Below are positions 18,200 to 27,210 of a DNA stretch of 64,000 nt, piece after piece. Under the pieces are notes generated by a model. It ran no database searches and was not told the origin of the DNA. It saw nothing but the letters and a program-made list of their open reading frames with translations. Every line of letters begins with the position of its first letter. Position 1 is the stretch's first letter. The translations under genes and the position numbers were made by a program. The stretch is from Formosa sp. Hel1_31_208 (GTDB lineage: Bacteria > Bacteroidota > Bacteroidia > Flavobacteriales > Flavobacteriaceae): the NCBI RefSeq assembly GCF_900104785.1, contig NZ_LT629733.1:1520501-1584500 (forward strand), written 5' to 3'.

Positions 18200-19966
18200 A
18201 TGGAAGACAAAAAGACAAAAGCATTTGATCTAACGTTGTTTAAACGATTACTGGATTACATACAGCCCTATAAGCTTGTGTTTTTCGGGTCCCTGTTGTG
18301 CGTTATTGGTCTTGCTGTTTTTGGAGCTTTACGACCACTAGTTTTGCAAAAAGCTATTGACGAACACATCGCGTTACAAGAATATGATGGGTTCTTATTT
18401 TACATCATTGCGATGCTAGTATTACTCATATTTGAAGTAGTGAGCCAGTTGCTCTTTATTTATTATGCAAGTTGGTTGGGGCAATCGGTGGTCAAGGATA
18501 TACGTGTGAAACTTTATAATCATGTTCTTCGTTTTAGGATGAAGTATTATGATAAGTCCTCTGTAGGTGTCTTAATCACTAGAACTGTGACGGACATGGA
18601 GCGTATTGCCGATATCTTCGGACAAGGTTTGTTCATGATCTTTAGTGATATTCTTAAAATGTTATTTGTAGCTGGAGCAATGATTTTTATCAATTGGAAA
18701 TTAAGTCTTATTGCTTTTGTAACCATGCCTATCGTAGTTTTTGCAACTAAGATATTTCAGAAATATATGAAACGTGCCTTTGAGGAGGTAAGAAACGAGG
18801 TGTCAAATTTGAATTCTTTTGTGCAAGAACGTGTCACTGGCATGAAAATTCTTCAATTATTTACTAGAGAAGATATCGAATACAAGAAATTTAAAGACAT
18901 TAATGAACGTCATAAAAAAGGGTGGTTAAAAACGGTTTGGTATAACTCGGTGTTTTTTCCAATAGCAGATCTTTTATCGTCTATTACCCTTGGAACAATT
19001 ATTTGGATAGGAGGATTAATGGTGGTCGCTCAAGGAACAGCATCCAAAGGTGATTTATTTGCATTTATTATGTTTGTACCAATGTTATTTAGACCATTAA
19101 ACCAAATAGCAAATAAGTTTAATACCCTTCAAATGGGAATGGTTGCCGCTGATCGTGTATTCAAGGTTATCGACACCACTTCTCAAATTGATGATTCTGG
19201 AAATGAAGAGGTGCAAGAGTTTAAAGGTGATATCACTTTTAAAAATGTTCATTTTTCTTATGTAGATGATGAAGAAGTATTAAAAGGAATAGATCTGGAC
19301 GTTAAAGCTGGTGAAACTGTCGCTATTGTGGGTGCAACCGGCGCTGGGAAATCAACCATTATCAATTTATTGAACCGTTTTTATGACATTTCTGAAGGTA
19401 CGATATGCATTGATGGTATTAACAGTAAAAATTTCTCGCTTAAATCGTTAAGGAAGCAAATAGCTGTTGTCTTACAAGATGTCTTTTTATTTGCTGATAC
19501 CATATTGAATAATATCACACTTAAAGATTCAAATATCTCCGAAGATGACGTGATTAAGGCGGCTAAAGATATTGGTATTCATGATTTTATTTCTAGTTTA
19601 CCTAATGGTTACCATTATAATGTGAAGGAACGCGGTGCGATGTTGTCATCTGGACAGCGTCAGCTTATCTCTTTCTTAAGAGCCTATGTAACCAACCCAA
19701 GTATTTTAATCCTTGATGAAGCAACTTCTTCGGTCGATTCTTATTCAGAACAACTCATTCAAGATGCAACAGATAAAATCACGAAAGGACGCACATCTAT
19801 TGTTATTGCGCACCGCTTAGCAACGGTTCAACAAGCCGATCAAATTATTGTTATGGATGCTGGAAAAATTGTTGAAAAAGGAACGCACAATGAATTACTT
19901 CAGGTAGAAAATGGATATTATAGAAATCTTTATGAAGTCCAATTTTTAAAAGCCGAAGCGGTTTAG
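18200..19966 (+). CDS. ABC exporter, fused permease and ATPase
   Basis: 588-residue half-transporter of the MsbA/MdlB-like type, expected to work as a dimer in the inner membrane. Six membrane helices occupy about residues 1-320. The nucleotide-binding domain shows Walker A GATGAGKST near 377, the Q-loop VVLQDVFLF, signature LSSGQRQ near 481, Walker B ILILDEATS near 502 and the H-loop IVIAHRLATV. It follows truA by seven bases, a neighbour pairing common in Flavobacteriaceae. Substrate (lipid, drug or peptide) cannot be decided. Confidence 0.92.
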   Translation: MEDKKTKAFDLTLFKRLLDYIQPYKLVFFGSLLCVIGLAVFGALRPLVLQKAIDEHIALQEYDGFLFYIIAMLVLLIFEVVSQLLFIYYASWLGQSVVKDIRVKLYNHVLRFRMKYYDKSSVGVLITRTVTDMERIADIFGQGLFMIFSDILKMLFVAGAMIFINWKLSLIAFVTMPIVVFATKIFQKYMKRAFEEVRNEVSNLNSFVQERVTGMKILQLFTREDIEYKKFKDINERHKKGWLKTVWYNSVFFPIADLLSSITLGTIIWIGGLMVVAQGTASKGDLFAFIMFVPMLFRPLNQIANKFNTLQMGMVAADRVFKVIDTTSQIDDSGNEEVQEFKGDITFKNVHFSYVDDEEVLKGIDLDVKAGETVAIVGATGAGKSTIINLLNRFYDISEGTICIDGINSKNFSLKSLRKQIAVVLQDVFLFADTILNNITLKDSNISEDDVIKAAKDIGIHDFISSLPNGYHYNVKERGAMLSSGQRQLISFLRAYVTNPSILILDEATSSVDSYSEQLIQDATDKITKGRTSIVIAHRLATVQQADQIIVMDAGKIVEKGTHNELLQVENGYYRNLYEVQFLKAEAV

Positions 19967-19967
19967 A

Positions 19968-20762
19968 TTATTGCTTCGGAGCAAAGGCGTCTAAGCCTCC
20001 TGTAGCCAACATAAAAATTAGTATTATTACGACCATTACAACGTAAAAAACTACGAACACGACTAGGAACAATAGGATTCTAAGGATTAACTGAAATACA
20101 CTGAGTTTGAATATCCGTTTTAGAACATAGGAATGGTAAACAAACATGACCAGGTACAAAAGCATCGAATAGAGGAAATATTGTTCAGGACTAAAAAAGA
20201 GTACTAATTGTCCTGCAAAAACGGAAATAATAATAATGGCAGACATACCATACATGTAGAGTATAATGTGTTCAGTTAGATTGTAACGTTTGTCTATAAA
20301 AACAATAAACGAAATAAGCGCCATAATAGGAATCATCGCAGATAAAATCAAGGAACTATATTCAAATGCACTGCCAGAAGTTGAATCTTGCATGATTTGC
20401 TGAGACATCGGATTGTCAAATAACTCGGCACTAAATAATTTAGAAAAGTCCAGATATTCTAAATAGTATTTTTTAATGATAAATACCGATAGACCACTCA
20501 AAGTTAATGTGATTCCGAAGAAACTTAACGGGTTTACATAGCGCTTTCTTACCCCTTGTACATAACTATCTATAACCGCTTCAGGTTTTTTAAATAAATC
20601 AATAAAGGTTCTTAAAAGTTTGTTGTCATAATTAAAAAACGTTTCGCTAATATGTTCAAATAGGCTCTTGAAGCTTAAACGATTTTTAATCACTTTTCCG
20701 CCACAGCGATTGCAAAAATCACTATCTGCAGTAAGTTCGGTATTACAATTCTTGCAATTCAT
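19968..20762 (-). CDS. DUF3667 membrane protein with zinc ribbon
   Basis: 264 residues. An N-terminal zinc ribbon is formed by CKNC (3-6) and CNRC (17-20), followed by the DUF3667 core with YVNPLSFFGITLTLSGL and about five membrane helices. Its ATG abuts the stop codon of cdaA without a gap, so the two are translated from one mRNA. The pairing suggests, but does not show, a link to c-di-AMP signalling or membrane homeostasis. No enzymatic motif was seen. Confidence 0.82.
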   Translation of the reverse strand: MNCKNCNTELTADSDFCNRCGGKVIKNRLSFKSLFEHISETFFNYDNKLLRTFIDLFKKPEAVIDSYVQGVRKRYVNPLSFFGITLTLSGLSVFIIKKYYLEYLDFSKLFSAELFDNPMSQQIMQDSTSGSAFEYSSLILSAMIPIMALISFIVFIDKRYNLTEHIILYMYGMSAIIIISVFAGQLVLFFSPEQYFLYSMLLYLVMFVYHSYVLKRIFKLSVFQLILRILLFLVVFVVFYVVMVVIILIFMLATGGLDAFAPKQ

Positions 20763-21545
20763 TTATCTCAGATCATTATTGAGTAAAGTGGTTAGTTCTT
20801 GAATGTCCTCAAACATCACAAATTCACCATATTTAATGTAAGAGATCTGCCCAGTTTCTTCGCTAACAACTAATGCTATAGCATCTGTTTTTTCAGTAAT
20901 ACCTATGGCTGCTCGATGCCGCAATCCGAAGCGTTGCGGAATATTTTTTTCATTATTAACAGGAAGAATAACACGTGTTGCTTTTACAAAATTATTTTCA
21001 ATGATAATTGCACCATCATGTAACGGACTGTTTTTGAAGAAAATACTTTCTATGATGGGTTGCGTCACTTTAATGTTCATTTCGTCACCTGTATTCATTA
21101 AAAAATCCAGGTTGTTGTTGCGCTCTATAACGATGAGTGCACCAGTTTTAGAACTACCCATTTTTTGGCATGCAGATACAATTGCAATGATATCCGTTTC
21201 AGAATCACTTTCGGTTTTCAAGAATTTCATCTTCTTGAAAAATTTACCTCTACCACTCAAATTGGTAGAGCCTACCATGAGCAAGAACTTACGTATCTCG
21301 GGTTGAAACACGACGATAAGTGCTATAATACCAACTTTTATAAATCCATCAAAAATGCGATGCAACATATACATGTTAAGGAAATCGGTCACACGCCACA
21401 CCAAGTAAACGACTATGATTCCAATAAATATATTAACTGCTACGGTACCTTTAACAAGCTTATAGATATAGTACAGAAGAATAGCGACTAGAAAAACGTC
21501 GATAAAGTCTATAATCCCAAAGTCCCAAAATTTGAATTTATCCAA
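20763..21545 (-). CDS. cdaA: Membrane diadenylate cyclase, c-di-AMP synthase
   Basis: Joins two ATP into cyclic di-AMP, a messenger for potassium, osmotic and cell-wall control. Three N-terminal membrane helices (about 10-30, 37-57 and 63-82) precede the DAC catalytic domain, with the DGA motif in HDGAIII near 175 and the RHR motif in RHRAAIGITE near 205. At 260 residues it fits the CdaA class. It lies in a leftward cluster: folP, then a lipoprotein overlapping by one base, then cdaA 37 bases later, then DUF3667. No c-di-AMP phosphodiesterase or CdaR-like regulator is visible in the window. Confidence 0.92.
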   Translation of the reverse strand: MDKFKFWDFGIIDFIDVFLVAILLYYIYKLVKGTVAVNIFIGIIVVYLVWRVTDFLNMYMLHRIFDGFIKVGIIALIVVFQPEIRKFLLMVGSTNLSGRGKFFKKMKFLKTESDSETDIIAIVSACQKMGSSKTGALIVIERNNNLDFLMNTGDEMNIKVTQPIIESIFFKNSPLHDGAIIIENNFVKATRVILPVNNEKNIPQRFGLRHRAAIGITEKTDAIALVVSEETGQISYIKYGEFVMFEDIQELTTLLNNDLR

Positions 21546-21582
21546 GTTGAAAGCTGTTTAGCGTAAATGTAATAATTATTAG

Positions 21583-22272
21583 TTAATATATGAATTCGTT
21601 GTTATTGATAGCAACGACATCGCTCAATGCGCTATGTATTTTAAATTTTACCGTTATATAATCTTGAAAACTTGTTTTTGAATGATATAAGATATAAAGT
21701 TTGAAGCTATCTTCCTTTTCTTTTGAACTGAGAATGTCATTGATGACATCGTCTAATTTATTATAAACCTTGGTTGTTGAACGGTCATCGTATAACACTT
21801 CAAGACTATAGTTGTTTAAAGAAATTACATTCAAGACTGCACTCATTTTTTCAGATCGTTCTCTCGATTCATAGTATTCACTTATTGGTATTATTTGATA
21901 AAAAACATCGGTAAACTCCAAAAAACCTAAATTCTTAATTCTTGTATCACTGCAGGTATAGTAATTTTTAGCCGTTTCATTTTTATGCATCTTAGCACTT
22001 CGCTTTTTGTCTTGTAAAAATGTAATCTTCGGAATGGCTTGCTCTAAAGTAAGCCGTTTATCTACATTAATTAACCAATTAGTTGTGCCTATTAAGTTCT
22101 TGCGATTAAGATCAATGCTGTCTTCTTTGGTCTCATCGTAAAACAAATACGCATGTGATACATCAGTAACTTCCGTGATTTGAGAATTTTGGATTTCTGG
22201 TAAATACAAAACACGTTCATTTCCGCAGGACAATAAGACGATAAATAGGAGTAGGACAGAGAGTTGTTTCAT
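21583..22272 (-). CDS. Lipoprotein of unknown function in the folP-cdaA cluster
   Basis: 229 residues from the ATG at 22272, giving MKQLSVLLLFIVLLSCGN with a good lipobox. An in-frame start 33 bases upstream would break up the signal sequence and overlap folP more, so it was not used. The body is mixed alpha/beta and includes YTCSDTRIKNLGFLEF and a Ser/Lys-rich C-terminal half; no named domain was recognised. The ATG overlaps the folP stop (TAATG), indicating translational coupling. Confidence 0.75.
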   Translation of the reverse strand: MKQLSVLLLFIVLLSCGNERVLYLPEIQNSQITEVTDVSHAYLFYDETKEDSIDLNRKNLIGTTNWLINVDKRLTLEQAIPKITFLQDKKRSAKMHKNETAKNYYTCSDTRIKNLGFLEFTDVFYQIIPISEYYESRERSEKMSAVLNVISLNNYSLEVLYDDRSTTKVYNKLDDVINDILSSKEKEDSFKLYILYHSKTSFQDYITVKFKIHSALSDVVAINNNEFIY

Positions 22273-23102
22273 TAAGCTTTTAATTGTTGAGTAAGTTGAA
22301 TACATTCCACAGCTTCCATCACATCATGAACTCTTAAAATACTTGCGCCTTTTTGTAAAGCTATGGTATTGAGTACAGTAGTGCCATTAAGGGCTTCGGC
22401 CGAGGAATTCTCCAGTATTTTATATATCATAGATTTGCGAGACACACCAGCTAAAAGGGGTAGACCTGCCATTTGAAGGAGCTCAAGCTTATCAAGTAAT
22501 TCATAATTCTGTTCTAAAGTTTTGGCAAATCCGAAACCAGGATCGATAATCAGATCAATAATACCCAAATTACGAGCAACTGCAATACGTTCAGAAAAAT
22601 AAATTAAAATGTCTTTAATTAAATCATCATAACTAGTGAGTTGTTGCATGGTTTGAGGTGTTCCGCGCATGTGCATCATAATATAAGGCACACTCAACTC
22701 AGCAACCGTTTTAAGCATGGCTTTATCTAAATGCCCTGCGGAAATATCATTAATCATACTCGCACCTGCCAAAACACACTGTTTGGCGACTTGACTTCTA
22801 AAGGTATCAACGGATAAAATAACTTCAGGAAAGTTCTTAACGAGATACTCTACAATTGGAATAATTCGCTGTAATTCTTCGGCTTCACTAACATGATTTG
22901 CGTTAGGTTTAGAGCTGTAAGCGCCAATATCTATAAAGGTTGCGCCTTCATTGAGCATGGTTTCAACCTGCTTAAGTATCGCCGACATATTTCTATAGCG
23001 TCCACCATCATAAAAAGAATCTGGTGTCACGTTTAAAATACCCATAACTTTGGGAGTGCTGAGGTCTATTAATCGCCCCTTACAATTGATGGTTTTGCTC
23101 AA
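22272..23102 (-). CDS. folP: Dihydropteroate synthase
   Basis: Condenses p-aminobenzoate with hydroxymethyl-dihydropterin pyrophosphate; sulfonamide target. 276 residues with PKVMGILNVTPDSFYDGG (19-36), the pterin-site DVTRS-like block SVDTFRS, ASMINDIS, IIDPGFGFAKT and the phosphate-site GVSRKS. The start is a TTG at 23102 (MSKTINCKGRLIDL). That TTG also forms part of a TAGTTTTG sequence resembling a -7 element, so the start is slightly uncertain; the next in-frame ATG lies inside the conserved PKVMGI block and is too late. Confidence 0.94.
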   Translation of the reverse strand: MSKTINCKGRLIDLSTPKVMGILNVTPDSFYDGGRYRNMSAILKQVETMLNEGATFIDIGAYSSKPNANHVSEAEELQRIIPIVEYLVKNFPEVILSVDTFRSQVAKQCVLAGASMINDISAGHLDKAMLKTVAELSVPYIMMHMRGTPQTMQQLTSYDDLIKDILIYFSERIAVARNLGIIDLIIDPGFGFAKTLEQNYELLDKLELLQMAGLPLLAGVSRKSMIYKILENSSAEALNGTTVLNTIALQKGASILRVHDVMEAVECIQLTQQLKA

Positions 23103-23175
23103 AACTATATAGTGTGGTTAAAGTTTTTAAATCTGATTAATTTATGCGAAATTTACGGAAAATTAAATGTTTTAA

Positions 23176-23715
23176 ATGCAAGATACTTCAAAACAATATG
23201 ATGATGTCATAGCGCAGTGCAGAAGTCTGTTTATTAATAAAATGAAAGACTACGGAAGTGCATGGCGAATTTTGCGATTACCATCACTGACCGATCAAAT
23301 ATACATTAAAGCGCAACGCATTAGAGGTTTGCAACAAAATGCGGAACGTAAGGTTGATGAAGGTGAAGTAAGTGAGTTTATCGGTATTATTAATTATTGT
23401 ACGATGGCATTGATACAATTAGAGAAAGGTGTGGTAGAGCAACCAGACCTTACTTTAGATGAATCGGTGGCCTTATATGACGATAAAATAGCACTGACTA
23501 AGCAACTGATGATGGATAAAAATCACGACTATGGTGAAGCCTGGCGTGATATGCGAGTGAGTAGCTTGACCGATTTAATCTTGCAAAAATTATTGCGAGT
23601 TAAACAAATTGAAGATAACGCAGGAAAAACTATAGTTAGTGAAGGTATTGATGCGAATTATCAGGATATGATCAATTATTCAGTATTTGCATTGATTCAT
23701 TTAAACGACAATTAA
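23176..23715 (+). CDS. DUF1599 (nucleotide-modification-associated domain 1) protein, tandem duplicate
   Basis: 179 residues made of two copies of one small alpha-helical domain. Copy 1 (about 8-50) contains KMKDYGSAWRILRLPSLTDQ and copy 2 (about 105-148) contains KNHDYGEAWRDMRVSSLTDL. DUF1599 has been linked by comparative genomics to modified-nucleotide systems, but free-standing copies like this are common core genes in Bacteroidota and no phage or modification genes are near. It is the first gene of a rightward run (DoxX, permease, thioredoxin, tpiA). Confidence 0.85.
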   Translation: MQDTSKQYDDVIAQCRSLFINKMKDYGSAWRILRLPSLTDQIYIKAQRIRGLQQNAERKVDEGEVSEFIGIINYCTMALIQLEKGVVEQPDLTLDESVALYDDKIALTKQLMMDKNHDYGEAWRDMRVSSLTDLILQKLLRVKQIEDNAGKTIVSEGIDANYQDMINYSVFALIHLNDN

Positions 23716-23733
23716 ATAGCCAAAATAACAAGC

Positions 23734-24828
23734 ATGAAAGCAATAGTCAATATTAGCCGAACCTTAGTCGGAGCCCTTTTTATTTTTTCAGGATTTATCA
23801 AGCTAAATGATCCATTAGGTTTTTCCTATAAGCTCGAAGAATATTTTAGTTATGATGTGTTAGATATACCGTCATTGATTCCGTATGCACTCGGTCTCGC
23901 AGTTTTTGTAGTTGTATTTGAAGTAGTGCTTGGTGTATTTCTATTGATTGGCTATAAACCCAAGTTTACAGTGTGGAGTTTGTTGGGAATGATTGTATTC
24001 TTCACCTTTTTAACTTTCTATGCAGCTTATTTTGATAAGGTGAAAGATTGTGGCTGTTTTGGAGATTTCTTAAAACTCACACCTTGGCAATCATTTGGTA
24101 AAGATATTATTCTATTAGTCTTAATCTTAATTTTATTTATAGGTCAAAAGCACATTAAACCCGTGTTGTCGACCTTCGGCTTGTCAGCAACAGCATTATT
24201 GAGTTTTATCGCTTGTTTAAGCTTTGGGTATTATGTGCTTATGCATTTACCAGCGCTTGATTTTAGAGCTTATCAAATTGGTGATAACCTTCAGGAAAAT
24301 ATGAAGTTACCAGCAGACGCTCAAAAAGCCGTGACCGATTATGTTTGGACGTATACACTTAACGGTGAAGAAAAAACCCTAACCGATGCAGGTCGTGGAC
24401 CAAAAACTTATGATAAGATTATTGGTGTTGATACTAAAGTAATCAAAGAAGGTGACGTCCCTAAAATTCAAGATTTTTCTATCGAATCTGAAGATGAAGA
24501 TTTAACCCAACAGTTTCTTGAGCAAGAAAAACTGGTTATCGTGGTATCCTATAGTTTAGAAAAAGCGGAATCGAAAGGTATGGAGGAATTAAAAGGTATG
24601 GTTGAGCAAGCTCAGAATAAAGGCTATACTGTAATTGGTTTAACAGCCTCTGGGAATCCGAAGAAACAAGAGGTTCGCGACGCTTATGACTTAGATTTCG
24701 ATTTCTATTTATGTGACGAAAAAGTATTAAAAACTATTGTAAGAGCAAATCCTGGAGTTGTTGTTTTAGAAAAAGGAACTGTGATGCAAAAAGTACATTA
24801 TAATGATATTGATGAGCTAGAATTCTAA
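23734..24828 (+). CDS. BT_3928-type DoxX family membrane protein with a thioredoxin-like tail
   Basis: 364 residues. The N-terminal part (1-200) is a DoxX-like four-helix membrane domain with FIFSGFIKLNDPLGFSYKLE and a CGCFGDFLKLTPW motif. The soluble C-terminal part (about 235-364) looks like a thioredoxin fold (KLVIVVSYSLEKA, GYTVIGLTAS, PGVVVLEKG) but lacks a CxxC pair, so it is probably a binding or structural module. It starts 18 bases after the DUF1599 gene and its end overlaps the predicted start of the permease. Redox or envelope role is inferred only. Confidence 0.82.
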   Translation: MKAIVNISRTLVGALFIFSGFIKLNDPLGFSYKLEEYFSYDVLDIPSLIPYALGLAVFVVVFEVVLGVFLLIGYKPKFTVWSLLGMIVFFTFLTFYAAYFDKVKDCGCFGDFLKLTPWQSFGKDIILLVLILILFIGQKHIKPVLSTFGLSATALLSFIACLSFGYYVLMHLPALDFRAYQIGDNLQENMKLPADAQKAVTDYVWTYTLNGEEKTLTDAGRGPKTYDKIIGVDTKVIKEGDVPKIQDFSIESEDEDLTQQFLEQEKLVIVVSYSLEKAESKGMEELKGMVEQAQNKGYTVIGLTASGNPKKQEVRDAYDLDFDFYLCDEKVLKTIVRANPGVVVLEKGTVMQKVHYNDIDELEF

Positions 24829-25922
24829 CATTTAAAATCAATTTTCGTATCAATTATATTCTAAATAAGACATTTTACGCCTTTCTCACCTTATTTGGTG
24901 TAGTCACCGTCATTTTCTTCTTATTTAATGTCCTTCCTGGAGACCCTGCCCAAATGATGTTAGGACAAAATGAAGATAGTGAGCAAGTAGCTATCGTTAA
25001 AGCTAAATATGGTTTTGATAAACCAATGTCAACTCAATATCTTTATTATCTCAATGATTTATCGCCATTATCTTTTCATTCTGAAAATTCTAAAGATTAC
25101 ACTTTTTTAAGTGACGGAAAATATAGCGCATCAAAATTGTTCACCATAGGAAATTCGACGACCGTCATTAAATTTCCGTATTTGAGAGAGTCTTTTACAA
25201 AACAAGGTAAAAAAGTCTCACAAGTTATTGGTGAGACCTTACCCAATACATTCGTATTGGCTGTTTCAGCCATAGTTATTGCAATTATATTAGGGATTAT
25301 TTTCGGGATTATTTCGGCATTATTTAAGGATCATTGGATTGATAAGACCATTCAAATTTTTAGTACCTTAGGAATGAGTGTACCTTCATTCTTTAGTGCG
25401 ATACTGTTTGCTTGGTTTTTCGGATTTGTATTGCACAAATACACTAATTTGGAAATGACAGGTAGTTTGTATGAACTCGACGATTTTGGAGAAAAAGTGA
25501 ATATTAAATGGAAGAACCTTTTACTGCCTGCCGTAGTTTTAGGGATTCGTCCGCTGGCTGTAGTTATTCAGCTCATGCGTAATTCGTTACTTGAAGTGTT
25601 TAATCAAGATTATATAAGAACTGCTAGAGCAAAAGGTCTAAGCGAATTTCAGATTATCAAACGACATGCTGTAAAAAACGCACTGAATCCAGTTGTGACA
25701 GCAATTTCAGGATGGTTTGCTTCAATGTTAGCCGGTGCAGTGTTTGTGGAGTATATCTTTGGTTGGAATGGCCTTGGAAAAGAAATAGTAAATGCCTTAA
25801 ACACACTCGATTTACCAGTCATTATGGGATCCGTTTTAGTCATAGCGCTTTTGTTTATTATCATAAATATCTTCGTTGATATCATCTATGGTTGGTTGGA
25901 TCCTAAAGTAAAATTAGAATAG
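24822..25922 (+). CDS. Orphan DppB/OppB-type ABC transporter permease, start codon uncertain
   Basis: Inner-membrane permease of the peptide/nickel uptake family. The reading frame is open from 24816 and encodes a proper first helix (YAFLTLFGVVTVIFFLFN) then LPGDPAQMML, but there is no ATG, GTG or TTG before the ATG at 24954, which would delete that helix. An ATT at 24822 is the best candidate start, giving about 366 residues. An insertion of about 75 residues separates GDPA from the second helix. The EAA loop is intact (RTARAKGLSEFQIIKRHAVK). No partner permease, ATPase or binding protein is nearby. Family certain; 5' end not. Confidence 0.82.
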   Translation: MLTFKINFRINYILNKTFYAFLTLFGVVTVIFFLFNVLPGDPAQMMLGQNEDSEQVAIVKAKYGFDKPMSTQYLYYLNDLSPLSFHSENSKDYTFLSDGKYSASKLFTIGNSTTVIKFPYLRESFTKQGKKVSQVIGETLPNTFVLAVSAIVIAIILGIIFGIISALFKDHWIDKTIQIFSTLGMSVPSFFSAILFAWFFGFVLHKYTNLEMTGSLYELDDFGEKVNIKWKNLLLPAVVLGIRPLAVVIQLMRNSLLEVFNQDYIRTARAKGLSEFQIIKRHAVKNALNPVVTAISGWFASMLAGAVFVEYIFGWNGLGKEIVNALNTLDLPVIMGSVLVIALLFIIINIFVDIIYGWLDPKVKLE

Positions 25923-25923
25923 T

Positions 25924-26415
25924 ATGAACAAGTTCTTAGCCTTAATTATTGTCATGGTGTGCTTTATCAACTGTGAAGCACAACCCGATCCAACATCCTT
26001 TTCTGATGCTGCGCTTAATGGTGTATTTGTAGATAGTAAAGGGGATGCTCATAGTTTACAATCCGTACTGGAAACTCATCAAGGTAAGACTATTTTAATT
26101 GATGTTTGGGCAAGTTGGTGTCGTGATTGTATTGTAAGTTTGCCAGATCTTAATGCTGTACAAAACGAATATGCTGATGTAGTTTTCGTGTTTTTGTCGA
26201 TAGATAAAACCGAAAAGAGCTGGAAAAAAGGAATTAGAAAATATCATATCAAAGGAGAGCATTATTTCATGTCGGATGGCTGGGATAGTGCTTTTAGCGA
26301 GTTTGTAGACCTCGATTGGGTACCGCGTTATATGGTTATAGATAAAGAAGGTCATATCGCTTTGTTTAGAGCTGTAAAAATTACAGATCCAAAAATTAAA
26401 GAACATTTAAATTAA
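25924..26415 (+). CDS. TlpA-like secreted thioredoxin-fold protein
   Basis: 163 residues: signal sequence (MNKFLALIIVMVCFINCEAQ, possibly a lipoprotein with an unusual Asn before Cys), then a thioredoxin fold with active site WASWCRDC near 60 and cis-proline region WVPRYMVID. Such periplasmic proteins reduce or shuffle disulfides or serve cytochrome c maturation. It begins one base after the permease stop, so they share a transcript; tpiA follows by 36 bases. Confidence 0.88.
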   Translation: MNKFLALIIVMVCFINCEAQPDPTSFSDAALNGVFVDSKGDAHSLQSVLETHQGKTILIDVWASWCRDCIVSLPDLNAVQNEYADVVFVFLSIDKTEKSWKKGIRKYHIKGEHYFMSDGWDSAFSEFVDLDWVPRYMVIDKEGHIALFRAVKITDPKIKEHLN

Positions 26416-26451
26416 ATATAAGTTTCTACGGAAACACATAACATAATAATC

Positions 26452-27201
26452 ATGAGAAAACATATTGTAGCAGGAAACTGGAAAATGAACAACGATTTAT
26501 CGCAAACAGCAGCGCTAATTTCAGATTTAAAAGAACAAGAGAAAACCTCCGATGCTGAAGTAATGATTGCACCATCGTTTACAAATCTGTGGCATACTTT
26601 TGAATCGACAAGAGAAGATGATATTGAAGTGGTGGCTCAAAACATGCACTTTGCCGAAAATGGAGCCTATACGGGAGAAGTTAGCGCAAGAATGTTAAAG
26701 AGTATCGGAATTAGAACCGTTATTTTAGGACATAGTGAGCGTCGCGCTTATTACAATGAAACCGATGAGTCCTTAGCCAAAAAAGTAGACACTGCATTAG
26801 CAAATGAAATGCGTGTCATTTTCTGCTTTGGTGAAGAATTAGCAGATCGTAAAGCAGGAAATGAAGAATCAGTAGTGGAAGGCCAAATTAAGAATGCCTT
26901 ATTTCATTTGCCTGCAGATGCTTTCACAAATATTGTTTTAGCCTATGAGCCAGTTTGGGCTATAGGTACTGGTGAAACTGCAAGTCCTGGGCAAGCACAA
27001 GATATGCATGCCTTTATTAGAAAGACCTTGGAGAACAAATATGGTCATCAAGTTGCTGATGATATGACCATTCTTTATGGAGGAAGTGTAAAACCTGGAA
27101 ATGCAAAAGAGATTTTCGGAAAACCTGACGTCGATGGAGGATTAATAGGAGGTGCTGCATTAAATGCCGATGATTTTTACGCCATTGTGAATGCTTTTTA
27201 A
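26452..27201 (+). CDS. tpiA: Triose-phosphate isomerase
   Basis: Interconverts dihydroxyacetone phosphate and glyceraldehyde 3-phosphate. 249 residues, with GNWKMN at 8-13 (catalytic Lys), ILGHSERR near 92-99 (catalytic His), AYEPVWAIGTG near 163-173 (catalytic Glu) and the phosphate loop LYGGSVKPGN, then DGGLIGGAAL. Standard length. The gene is followed by a REP-like element and then prmA. Confidence 0.98.
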   Translation: MRKHIVAGNWKMNNDLSQTAALISDLKEQEKTSDAEVMIAPSFTNLWHTFESTREDDIEVVAQNMHFAENGAYTGEVSARMLKSIGIRTVILGHSERRAYYNETDESLAKKVDTALANEMRVIFCFGEELADRKAGNEESVVEGQIKNALFHLPADAFTNIVLAYEPVWAIGTGETASPGQAQDMHAFIRKTLENKYGHQVADDMTILYGGSVKPGNAKEIFGKPDVDGGLIGGAALNADDFYAIVNAF

Positions 27202-27210
27202 TCAAATTTT

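Noticed and set aside
20905-21491. Rightward frames across cdaA
   Set aside because: Antisense to a conserved catalytic domain and without recognisable motifs.
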